The translations under genes were made by a program, and so were the position numbers. A stretch of DNA of 64,000 nt from Saprospiraceae bacterium (GTDB lineage: Bacteria; Bacteroidota; Bacteroidia; Chitinophagales; Saprospiraceae): the NCBI GenBank assembly GCA_019638455.1, contig JAHBTU010000002.1:1460501-1524500 (forward strand). The letters run 5' to 3'. Under the pieces are notes generated by a model. It did no database searches. It was given only the letters and a program-made list of their open reading frames with translations, and was not told the DNA's origin. Positions 17,221 to 24,549 of this stretch are shown in pieces; positions within the stretch are counted from its first letter, which is position 1; the number at the start of each line of letters is the position of its first letter.

Positions 17221-17409
17221 ATGAGCAAAATTTTTGAAACCATCAAGCAAAAACTGGCTGAAGCCGAAGCAGATGTCTCGAAGTTTTATGGCGGCAACAA
17301 CGCTGCGGGTGGCCGAGTCAGGAAAGCGATGCAGGAACTGAAAAACCTGGCGACGGAACTCCGCAAAGATGTGCTGGAGGTCAAAAACAGCAGAAAGACG
17401 TCCAAATAA
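17221..17409 (+). CDS. Histone H1-like DNA-binding protein
   Basis: A 62-residue protein. The core VSKFYGGNNAAGGRVRKAMQ, then ELKNLATELRKDVLEVKNSR, is the signature of the short histone H1-like proteins common in Bacteroidota, which are helical, basic and thought to coat DNA. I start at 17221 because the family begins a few residues before the amphipathic helix and the frame upstream is not protein-like. A perfect 10-bp terminator follows 24 bases after the stop, so it is a single-gene unit. Confidence 0.88.
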   Translation: MSKIFETIKQKLAEAEADVSKFYGGNNAAGGRVRKAMQELKNLATELRKDVLEVKNSRKTSK

Positions 17410-17433
17410 CCGCTAAGCCTAAACTCTGTTGCG

Positions 17434-17479
17434 CACCTGCAAATGCCGGTCCTTTTTGCCGACTTTGCAGGTGTTTTTA
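17434..17479 (+). terminator. Rho-independent terminator after the histone-like gene
   Basis: CACCTGCAAA (17434-17443) and TTTGCAGGTG (17464-17473) form a perfect 10-bp stem followed by TTTTTA. It overlaps an upstream extension of the next open frame, which argues that the CoA-transferase starts at 17494. Confidence 0.85.
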
Positions 17480-17493
17480 TTTGCTCACCTGCC

Positions 17494-18774
17494 ATGCAAT
17501 ACGTCACTGCCGAACAAGCCCTTCAAGTCATACAGTCCGGCCACCGGGTTTTTGTGCACGGGAGCGCCTGCACCCCGCTTTTTTTGTTGAGAAAATTGGC
17601 CGAACAAGCCCCTCGCCTGCGCGATGTGGAATTGGTTTCCATCAGTCTTTACGGTGACGTGGAGCTCGACAAGCCGAAATATCGCCCGCACTTTCACTTC
17701 AACTCGCTCTTCGTGTCGGCCAGCATCCGCCAAGCGGTGCAAGAGGGCCGCGCCGACTATGTGCCGGTTTTTTTGAGCGAAATACCCGAACTTTTCAAGC
17801 GCGACATCCTGCCGCTCGACGTGGCCTTGGTGCAGGTGTCCGAACCCGACCGACACGGCTATTGCTCGCTCGGCACATCGGTGGACATTGGGCGCTCGGC
17901 GGTGAACACCGCCAAATATGTGGTGGCGCAGGTAAACCCCCAAGTGCCGCGCACCCACGGCGATGGCTTGATTCATGTAAGCAGCTTCAACGCGATGGTG
18001 TTTCAGGAAGAGCCGCTCCAAGAGGCGCGTTTTGGCAGCGATATCGGGGAGGCAGAGATGAAAATCGGGCATTTGGTGGCCGAATTGATTGACGACCGCA
18101 GCACCCTCCAATTGGGCATCGGCACCATCCCCGATGCGGTGCTGCAATGCCTGCACAACCACAAAGACCTCGGCGTGCACACTGAGATGTTTTCCGACGG
18201 CATCATCGAATTGGTGGAAAAAGGCATCGTCAACAACCGCCACAAAAACATTCACCCCAACAAAACGGTGACTGCTTTTGCGCTCGGCTCGCGGCGGCTC
18301 TACGATTTTGTGGACGACAACCCCTCGGTGGTTTTTCTTGATATTGACTATGTGAATGAGCCTTACATCATCCGCCGCAACGCAAAAGTGATTGCCATCA
18401 ATAGCGCCATAGAGGTGGATTTGACTGGGCAGGTTTGTGCCGATTCCATCGGCACTTATCAATACTCGGGCGTGGGGGGGCAGATGGATTTTATGCGCGG
18501 GGCGGCCATGTCGGAGGGCGGCAAGCCCATCATCGCGCTCACCGCCCGCACGGCCAAAGGCATTCCGCGCATTGTGCCGATGTTGAAACCCGGCGCTGGC
18601 GTGGTGACCACTCGGGCGCACGTTCACTATGTCGTCACCGAGTACGGGGTGGCTTATTTGTTTGGAAAAAACCTGCGACAACGCGCCAAGGCACTCATTG
18701 ACATCGCGCATCCCGACGACCGGGAAATGTTGGAAAAGGCGTGTGTGGAGCGGTTCAAGGCGTTTTCGGAATGA
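17494..18774 (+). CDS. Acetyl-CoA hydrolase/transferase family (4-hydroxybutyrate CoA-transferase-like)
   Basis: The 426-residue protein is a family I CoA-transferase. It has VHGSACTPLFLLRKL near the start, the CoA-binding GIGTIPDAVLQCL, the catalytic-Glu motif HTEMFSDG (E231), which forms the glutamyl-CoA thioester, and VGGQMDFMRGAAMSEGGKP near the C-terminus. Such enzymes move CoA between acetate and succinate, 4-hydroxybutyrate or butyrate; the acceptor cannot be fixed from sequence. Start chosen at MQYVTAEQALQ, after the terminator. It overlaps the convergent permease gene by 20 bases. Confidence 0.88.
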   Translation: MQYVTAEQALQVIQSGHRVFVHGSACTPLFLLRKLAEQAPRLRDVELVSISLYGDVELDKPKYRPHFHFNSLFVSASIRQAVQEGRADYVPVFLSEIPELFKRDILPLDVALVQVSEPDRHGYCSLGTSVDIGRSAVNTAKYVVAQVNPQVPRTHGDGLIHVSSFNAMVFQEEPLQEARFGSDIGEAEMKIGHLVAELIDDRSTLQLGIGTIPDAVLQCLHNHKDLGVHTEMFSDGIIELVEKGIVNNRHKNIHPNKTVTAFALGSRRLYDFVDDNPSVVFLDIDYVNEPYIIRRNAKVIAINSAIEVDLTGQVCADSIGTYQYSGVGGQMDFMRGAAMSEGGKPIIALTARTAKGIPRIVPMLKPGAGVVTTRAHVHYVVTEYGVAYLFGKNLRQRAKALIDIAHPDDREMLEKACVERFKAFSE

Positions 18775-19786
18775 CGGGTTTGTCAAACTCCTTTTGATAA
18801 ATGCGCAGCAGCAGGATGAAGAGCGCAATCAGAATCGGACCAAAAATAAACCCGATGAAGCCAAACAATTTCAGCCCGACAATGACCCCGAACAACGTGA
18901 TGATGGGATGAACGTGGCCTATCTTTTTCAGCAGCCACATCCGCGCCAGATTGTCCACCGAACCGACCACGATGAAGCCATAGAGGAAAATCACCAATGC
19001 TTTGAACTCCATGCCCTCTGCCAACAGGATGAGCGACAGGGGGATATAGGCCAGCGCCACGCCCAGCACAGGCAACATACCCGCCACAAAGGTGATGGCA
19101 AACCACAACCACGGGTTCTCCACGCCCATCAGCCCATACACGATGACTGCCGCAAAACCCTGCACCAAACCCATGAGTGGGATGCCCAGCGCATTGGCCC
19201 ACACCATGTCGTTGAGCTGGGTGCGGACGTAATCCCGGTTTTCATCCTTGAGCGGCAGCCAGTTGAAAAACGAACGTTCCATCCGCTCGCTCTCCGTCAG
19301 CATGAACCACACGATGAAGTAGGCGGCCAGCAACAGCCCCAAGCCGCCGAGCGTCGCGTTCACGATGCGCTGCGCCTCGGTCATGCCCCAACCGGCCACG
19401 TTGTTGATGTTGTCGGGTGTCAGCAAGTCAATGCCGAAGCGGGCTTCCAATTTGCGCAGGATGTCGCTGGCGTTCTGAATCAGTTGCTCAGAATTCATCA
19501 ACAGGGCAATCAGGCGCTTTTCGAGCATCCCGAAAATCCAATAAGAGGGAAAAAGAAGTATCAGAAACGAGGTGAGGAGGAGGGCTGCCACCGCTGCTTT
19601 TTTTCGCCATTTCCATTTTTCCGTCAGAAACACCAACGGCCCCCGCAACAGGACATACAAGGTGTAGGCACCCAGCAGCGCCGGAAGGAAAAAGCGGAGA
19701 TTCCAGAACAGCACCCCAAAAATGACCGCGATGAGCAGCAGCAGCAGCGATTGGCGGACTTGGATGCCGGGTATCTGATTCGTCAT
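18755..19786 (-). CDS. AI-2E family (PerM-like) transporter
   Basis: Start at 19786 (MTNQIPGIQVRQSLLLLLI), just after a terminator, giving 343 residues. It shows paired N-terminal helices, a central soluble part (LMNSEQLIQNASDILRKLEA), then the conserved half NALGIPLMGLVQGFAAVIVY, FVAGMLPVLGVALAYIPLSL, VDNLARMWLLKKIGHVHPII and GFIGFIFGPILIALFI. The last motif is the family hallmark. Members export small molecules or, in some bacteria, Na+; the name does not prove AI-2 transport. Confidence 0.88.
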   Translation of the reverse strand: MTNQIPGIQVRQSLLLLLIAVIFGVLFWNLRFFLPALLGAYTLYVLLRGPLVFLTEKWKWRKKAAVAALLLTSFLILLFPSYWIFGMLEKRLIALLMNSEQLIQNASDILRKLEARFGIDLLTPDNINNVAGWGMTEAQRIVNATLGGLGLLLAAYFIVWFMLTESERMERSFFNWLPLKDENRDYVRTQLNDMVWANALGIPLMGLVQGFAAVIVYGLMGVENPWLWFAITFVAGMLPVLGVALAYIPLSLILLAEGMEFKALVIFLYGFIVVGSVDNLARMWLLKKIGHVHPIITLFGVIVGLKLFGFIGFIFGPILIALFILLLRIYQKEFDKPVIPKTP

Positions 19787-19794
19787 GGTCGTAA

Positions 19795-19824
19795 GAAAAC
19801 AGGCCACCCGAAGCGAGCGGCCTG
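19795..19824 (-). terminator. Terminator after hsp20
   Basis: On the minus strand CAGGCC (19824-19819) pairs with GGCCTG (19805-19800), followed by TTTT. It lies between the Hsp20 stop and the permease start. Confidence 0.55.
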
Positions 19825-19851
19825 CTGACAGCAAAATTACCCACTATACTT

Positions 19852-20286
19852 TTACTTCACCGCTATTTGGGTGGCGGTTTTTTCCTCTGTTTTTTTCTTC
19901 GGCAACACCACCTTCAATACCCCGTCGGCATATTCGGCAGAGATGTCGTCGCTTTTCACATTGTCGGGTAGGGTGAATGAGCGGCTGAACGAGCTGTAGC
20001 GATATTCCTGCCGCGTGTACTTTTCGTCCTTGTCTTCCTTTTCCTCTTTCGATTCGCCGGAGATGGTGAGGTAGCCGCCTTGCACTTCCAATTTGAAGTC
20101 CTCTTTTTTGAAGCCGGGAGCGGCCACTTTCAGCTTGAAAGCGTTTTTGCTTTCCGTCACGTTCACCGCGGGCACCGACACGCCCTTGATGGCGGGCCAG
20201 CGGCCGTTGTCGTCGAAAATGTCATCCATCCAACTTGAAATCGAGGGGAAAAAACTGGTTTCTGGGTTCCATTTAATGAGTGACAT
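19852..20286 (-). CDS. Hsp20/alpha-crystallin small heat-shock protein
   Basis: Start at 20286 (MSLIKWNPETSFFPSISSWM), fixed by a near-perfect Shine-Dalgarno. The 144-residue protein has an N-terminal arm, the alpha-crystallin domain (FKLKVAAPGFKKEDFKLEVQ, then GYLTISGES, then SSFSRSFTLPDNVKSDDISA with YADGVLKVVLPKK) and a lysine-rich tail. It would hold unfolding proteins in the cytoplasm as an oligomer. The tail lacks a clear I-x-I motif, apart from TQIAVK. Single-gene unit with its own terminator. Confidence 0.93.
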   Translation of the reverse strand: MSLIKWNPETSFFPSISSWMDDIFDDNGRWPAIKGVSVPAVNVTESKNAFKLKVAAPGFKKEDFKLEVQGGYLTISGESKEEKEDKDEKYTRQEYRYSSFSRSFTLPDNVKSDDISAEYADGVLKVVLPKKKTEEKTATQIAVK

Positions 20287-20299
20287 AATGACCTCCTTT
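20287..20299 (-). promoter_or_regulatory. Strong Shine-Dalgarno of hsp20
   Basis: AAAGGAGGTCATT directly precedes the ATG at 20286, with AGGAGG five bases away. Such a full anti-16S match is rare among the genes here and decides the start. Confidence 0.8.
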
Positions 20300-20569
20300 T
20301 GTTTTGTGATTTGGATAAAACCCGTGAGTGGAAATCCATCACAAATATCGGGGCCGCCCATCGCCAGCGGCAATGATTTCCAATAGGCGCGGCGTTGATT
20401 TTGCTCACCGCACTTTGTGTTTCGTCAAGATTTTTTCAGCCAACTCAACACGCCACACTTTTCGCCAATCTTGGACACCCGCCACAAGAAGACTTCCCGC
20501 GTATGGAGGCTTTGGGCTACCTTCACCCACCCAATTTTTCGGTTCACCAAAATTCAACCTGCTACCGCC

Positions 20570-22657
20570 ATGCACAAATTGTTCGCCATCGCGTTTGTCT
20601 TTTTCACCACGGCTTCTTGGCTTTTGGCCCAGCCCAAAATTCAACTTCAAAATGTCGCCACGGGCTTTTCCCGCCCAGTGGACATCGCGCATTGCGGCGA
20701 CAGCCGCTTGTTTGTGGTGGAGCAGGCGGGCAAAATTTGGATACTCGACAGCCTTGGCAACCGCCTGCCAGAGGTGTTTCTCGACATTCAGACACGGGTG
20801 CGTTCCAACGGCAACGAACAGGGCTTGCTTGGATTGGCCTTCCCGCCCGACTACGCCACGTCGGGCTATTTTTTTGTCAACTACACGCGCCAAACGGATG
20901 GGGCGACCCGTGTCTCGCGCTTCACCCGCGACGCACTCGACCCCAACAAGGCCGACCCTAACAGCGAATTGTTCGTGCTGACCCAAAGCCAGCCTTTTGC
21001 CAACCATAACGGGGGGTGCATCAAATTCGGCCCCGATGGCTACCTCTACATCGCGCTCGGCGACGGCGGCTCTGGCGGCGACCCGCAGAACAATGGCCAG
21101 AAAAAAAACTCATGGCTCGGAAAAATCCTGCGCATTGACGTGAGCAACAGCAATGCGAGCCAGCCCTACACCGTGCCTGCCGACAATCCCTTCGTGGGCG
21201 ACGCGACCTACCTGCCGGAAATCTGGTCGCTGGGCTGGCGCAATCCGTGGCGCTTTTCGTTCGACCGGCTCACGGGCGAAATGTGGATAGCCGACGTGGG
21301 GCAAGGCGCTCGCGAGGAGATTGATTTTGAACCTGCCAACACACCGGGACGAAACTACGGCTGGCGATGCTACGAGGGTAACGCGACCTACAACACGAGC
21401 GGCTGCTTGGGAGCGAGCAACTACACACCGCCGGTATTCGACTACACGCACGGCGGGGGCAACGGTTGTTCGGTGACGGGCGGCTTTGTCTATCGCGGCT
21501 CGAAGTACCCGGATTTGTATGGTTGCTATGTGTTTGCTGACTATTGCAGCGGGCGATGGTGGTACACGCGCCGCAACCCGAACGGGACGTTCAGCACTTC
21601 GGTGCTGGCCAATTTTTCCACCTATCAGTACAGCAGCTTTGGGGAGGACAAGGATGGTGAATTGTATGTGACGCTGCTTGGTTCGGGCAACATACAAAGA
21701 GTGCGGGAGCTGTGCTCGCCGTTCCAAATAGAATTGACAAACATCATAAGCCCTGTGTGCGCCCAATCTTTTAGCGGCCTGTTGGCAGTAGGCGCAAGCG
21801 GAGGAGCCAACCCTATTACTTACGCATGGTCGAATGGCACCACGGAGTCTGCCGCTGTTTACCTCAACCCCGGCACTTACACCGTTGCGGTGACGGATGG
21901 CAACGGCTGTGTGCGGCGCGACACTTTTGCAATCGAGCAGACGGGGCCGGATGTGCCTGTTTTGGCCGCAGCCGACACGGTGCTGTGCCCCGGTCAGTCC
22001 ATCGAGCTGACGGCTTCCAACCTGACAGTGCCCAACATCTTACACTGGTATCTCGACGGGGCGCTTTTCACCACGACCACTTCCTCCGAAAGTAGTTTTT
22101 CGCTGTCTGTCACGCAGCCGGGCATCTATGCCGTTTTGGTGGTGGATACTGTTTGTGCCCCCTATTCCAGCGATATCGAGATAACGGAGGAGACAATTCT
22201 CCCTCCGTTTGTAGGGCAGTTGGGCGACACGGTGGTGGCATCCGCCCCATGCGAGCAATGGCTGCTCGACGGCCAGCCCATTCCGGGTGCCTCAGGCAAT
22301 ACCTATATTGCCCAGGCATCGGGATTCTACGAATGTTTGTTCACCTCGCCCAATGGCTGCGTTTACACGCCCGGTTATCAGGTGACGGTCAGCGCGTCGT
22401 TCCCACCCGATGTGCGTCATTTTTCGCTGGCTCCCAACCCAACGAAGGATGAGGTGGTGTTGACGTTGGAGTTGGAACGCCACGAGACCATCACGCTCTT
22501 TTTGAGCGACGTGGGGCAAAAGGTGGTGTATAACCAATCGCGTCAAGGTCAAAAACTGACATTGCCCATTGACCTAAGGTCGCTTCCCACTGGGACGTAT
22601 TTCCTTACGATTCAAACGGGTGCGGGACGTTTGGTGAGAAGGGTGGTGAAGAATTGA
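20570..22657 (+). CDS. Secreted PQQ-type sugar dehydrogenase-like protein with T9SS sorting domain
   Basis: The start at 20570 gives a signal peptide (MHKLFAIAFVFFTTASWLLA). Residues 22-390 form a glucose/sorbosone dehydrogenase beta-propeller: GFSRPVDIAHCGDSRLFVVE, RSNGNEQGLLGLAFPPDYAT, HNGGCIKFGPDGYLYIALGD, LGWRNPWRFSFDRLTGEMWI. An SprB-like repeat follows (YAWSNGTTESAAVYLNPGTY), then Ig-like strands, and a T9SS type A domain (LAPNPTKDEVVLTLELE to LVRRVVKN). It is likely exported to the cell surface and may oxidise sugars with PQQ; cofactor and substrate are inferred from family. Total 695 residues. Confidence 0.9.
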   Translation: MHKLFAIAFVFFTTASWLLAQPKIQLQNVATGFSRPVDIAHCGDSRLFVVEQAGKIWILDSLGNRLPEVFLDIQTRVRSNGNEQGLLGLAFPPDYATSGYFFVNYTRQTDGATRVSRFTRDALDPNKADPNSELFVLTQSQPFANHNGGCIKFGPDGYLYIALGDGGSGGDPQNNGQKKNSWLGKILRIDVSNSNASQPYTVPADNPFVGDATYLPEIWSLGWRNPWRFSFDRLTGEMWIADVGQGAREEIDFEPANTPGRNYGWRCYEGNATYNTSGCLGASNYTPPVFDYTHGGGNGCSVTGGFVYRGSKYPDLYGCYVFADYCSGRWWYTRRNPNGTFSTSVLANFSTYQYSSFGEDKDGELYVTLLGSGNIQRVRELCSPFQIELTNIISPVCAQSFSGLLAVGASGGANPITYAWSNGTTESAAVYLNPGTYTVAVTDGNGCVRRDTFAIEQTGPDVPVLAAADTVLCPGQSIELTASNLTVPNILHWYLDGALFTTTTSSESSFSLSVTQPGIYAVLVVDTVCAPYSSDIEITEETILPPFVGQLGDTVVASAPCEQWLLDGQPIPGASGNTYIAQASGFYECLFTSPNGCVYTPGYQVTVSASFPPDVRHFSLAPNPTKDEVVLTLELERHETITLFLSDVGQKVVYNQSRQGQKLTLPIDLRSLPTGTYFLTIQTGAGRLVRRVVKN

Positions 22658-22743
22658 GGAAGGTTGGGGAGTGTCGAGTCTTTTTTTAAACACAGGGGCA
22701 CGGAGAACACGGAATCTACTTAGAATCACACTCTCAGTCGCTG

Positions 22744-24369
22744 TCAGGCTTTTTCCAACACTTTTGGCGCTGCGTTGAGAATTTCCGTCTTGGCTTGGTC
22801 GGCGTATTTCTCAAAGTTTTTCACGAATTCTTCCGCCAATTGGTTGGCTTTCTTGTCGTATTCGCTTTTGCTTGCCCATGTGTTGCGCGGGTTGAGGATT
22901 TCGGATGGCACATTCGGGCAGGAGGTGGGCATCATCATGCCGAATATCTCGTGCTTTTCGTAGTGCACGCCATCGAGGTATCCATTCAGCGCCGCTGTTA
23001 TCATGGCGCGGGTGTAGGCGAGTTTGATGCGGTTGCCCTCGCCATAAGCGCCGCCGCTCCAGCCGGTGTTGATGAGCCAGACTTTGGCTTTGCTTTTGCG
23101 CAATTTTTTACCCAAAAGGTCGGCGTACTTGGCGGGGTGGAGGGGCAGGAACGGGGCACCAAAACAAGCGGAGAAGGTTGACTTGGGTTCTTTCACGCCT
23201 ACCTCTGTGCCTGCCACGCGAGCCGTGTAGCCACTGATGAAGTAGTACATGGCCTGTTCTGGCGTGAGGCGGGAGATGGGGGGGAGGATGCCATAAGCGT
23301 CGCAAGTAAGGAAGAAGATGTTTTTGGGGTCGCCTTCGGCACGGCTCGGGCTGACGGCATTCTCTATGTGGTGGATGGGGTAGGAGACGCGCGTATTCTC
23401 CGTGATGGTTCGGTCGGCATAATCCACTTTGCGAGTTCCCTCGAAGAATTTGACATTTTCAAGGATTGCCCCATGACGGATGGCGCGGTAGATATCGGGT
23501 TCTTTTTCTTCGGTGAGGTCAATTGTTTTGGCATAGCAGCCGCCCTCGAAGTTGAACACTTCGCCGTCGGCCCAGGCGTGTTCGTCGTCACCGATGAGTG
23601 GGCGGTTGGGGTCGGCGCTGAGGGTCGTCTTGCCGGTGCCGGAGAGGCCGAAGAAGAGTGCTATGTCGCCGTCAAGGCCAACGTTGGCGGAGCAGTGCAT
23701 GGGCAGGGCGTTTTTGGCGCGGGTGGGCAGCACAAAGTTGATGACGGAGAAAATGCCTTTTTTGATTTCGCCCGTGTAGCCTGTGCCACCGATGAGCAGG
23801 CGGCGTTTTTTCACGTTCACGATGGCGAAATTGTGTTTGCGGGTGCCGTCGCGTTCGGGGTGAGCCTTGAAGCCGGGCACGCAGAGCACCGTCCAGCGGG
23901 GGTCGAAAGTGGTGAGTTCCGAGCGGTCGGGGCGCAGGAACATATTGTTGGCGAATTGGTTGCTCCAGGGGTACTCCGTGATGACTCGGATGGGCAGGTG
24001 GTAGTCGGGATTGGCGCTTGCGTTGGCACGCACATCGCGCACATATATTTCTTTCTTTTTGAGATAGTTGCAGCAGCGGCGCCAGAGCGCGTCGAACTTG
24101 CGGCTGTCGAAGGGTAGGTTGACTTTGCCCCAGTTGACCTTGTTGGCGGTGATGCTGTCTTTCACGATGAAGCGGTCGTCGGGCGAGCGGCCGGTGAATT
24201 CGCCGGTGTAGATGACGAGGGCGCCGCTATCGGCCAGTTGGCCCATTCCCTTGCATATTGCGTGTTCGACGAGTTCTTCGGGAGAGAGATTCCAATAGGC
24301 CGCCTTGATGTTTTTGAGGCCGAGTTCTTCCAAGTTGGCTAATGGGTTTTTAAGTCCAAGTTCTTGCAT
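22744..24369 (-). CDS. pckA: Phosphoenolpyruvate carboxykinase (ATP)
   Basis: The 541-residue protein matches ATP-dependent PEPCK over full length. It shows YTGEFTGRSPDDRFIVKD near the N-terminus, the kinase P-loop GLSGTGKTTLS (K247) and following ADPNRPLIGDDEHAW, the ENTRVSYPIHHI motif, and TAYLIN-type end (KVWLINTGWSGGAYGEGNRI, the substrate and PEPCK signature region). It interconverts oxaloacetate + ATP and PEP + ADP + CO2, the first step of gluconeogenesis. Start MQELGLKNPLANLEELGL is natural for Bacteroidota. A good -7 box lies upstream. Confidence 0.97.
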   Translation of the reverse strand: MQELGLKNPLANLEELGLKNIKAAYWNLSPEELVEHAICKGMGQLADSGALVIYTGEFTGRSPDDRFIVKDSITANKVNWGKVNLPFDSRKFDALWRRCCNYLKKKEIYVRDVRANASANPDYHLPIRVITEYPWSNQFANNMFLRPDRSELTTFDPRWTVLCVPGFKAHPERDGTRKHNFAIVNVKKRRLLIGGTGYTGEIKKGIFSVINFVLPTRAKNALPMHCSANVGLDGDIALFFGLSGTGKTTLSADPNRPLIGDDEHAWADGEVFNFEGGCYAKTIDLTEEKEPDIYRAIRHGAILENVKFFEGTRKVDYADRTITENTRVSYPIHHIENAVSPSRAEGDPKNIFFLTCDAYGILPPISRLTPEQAMYYFISGYTARVAGTEVGVKEPKSTFSACFGAPFLPLHPAKYADLLGKKLRKSKAKVWLINTGWSGGAYGEGNRIKLAYTRAMITAALNGYLDGVHYEKHEIFGMMMPTSCPNVPSEILNPRNTWASKSEYDKKANQLAEEFVKNFEKYADQAKTEILNAAPKVLEKA

Positions 24370-24479
24370 AAAATGTTAGTTTTAAACTGGTTAGGCAATA
24401 AGGCCGACAACGCAGCCGCCATGGTTTGCGCCGTTGGTGCAGGGGAAGAAGAAAAGAGGTGGTGGTCGCAAACGGCAGG

Positions 24480-24487
24480 CAAAAGTA
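24480..24487 (-). promoter_or_regulatory. -7 promoter box for pckA
   Basis: TACTTTTG on the minus strand, a perfect TAnnTTTG, about 110 bases before the pckA ATG. No clear -33 TTTG was found. Confidence 0.4.
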
Positions 24488-24549
24488 AGACAGGTCGCTT
24501 TGATTCGGATGCGGCAGGCGGAATTTTAGATTTTTTCAAAACCGCCGTG

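Noticed and set aside
17443-17493. Upstream start for the CoA-transferase
   Set aside because: It lies in the terminator stem of the histone-like gene; M at 17494 begins the conserved domain.
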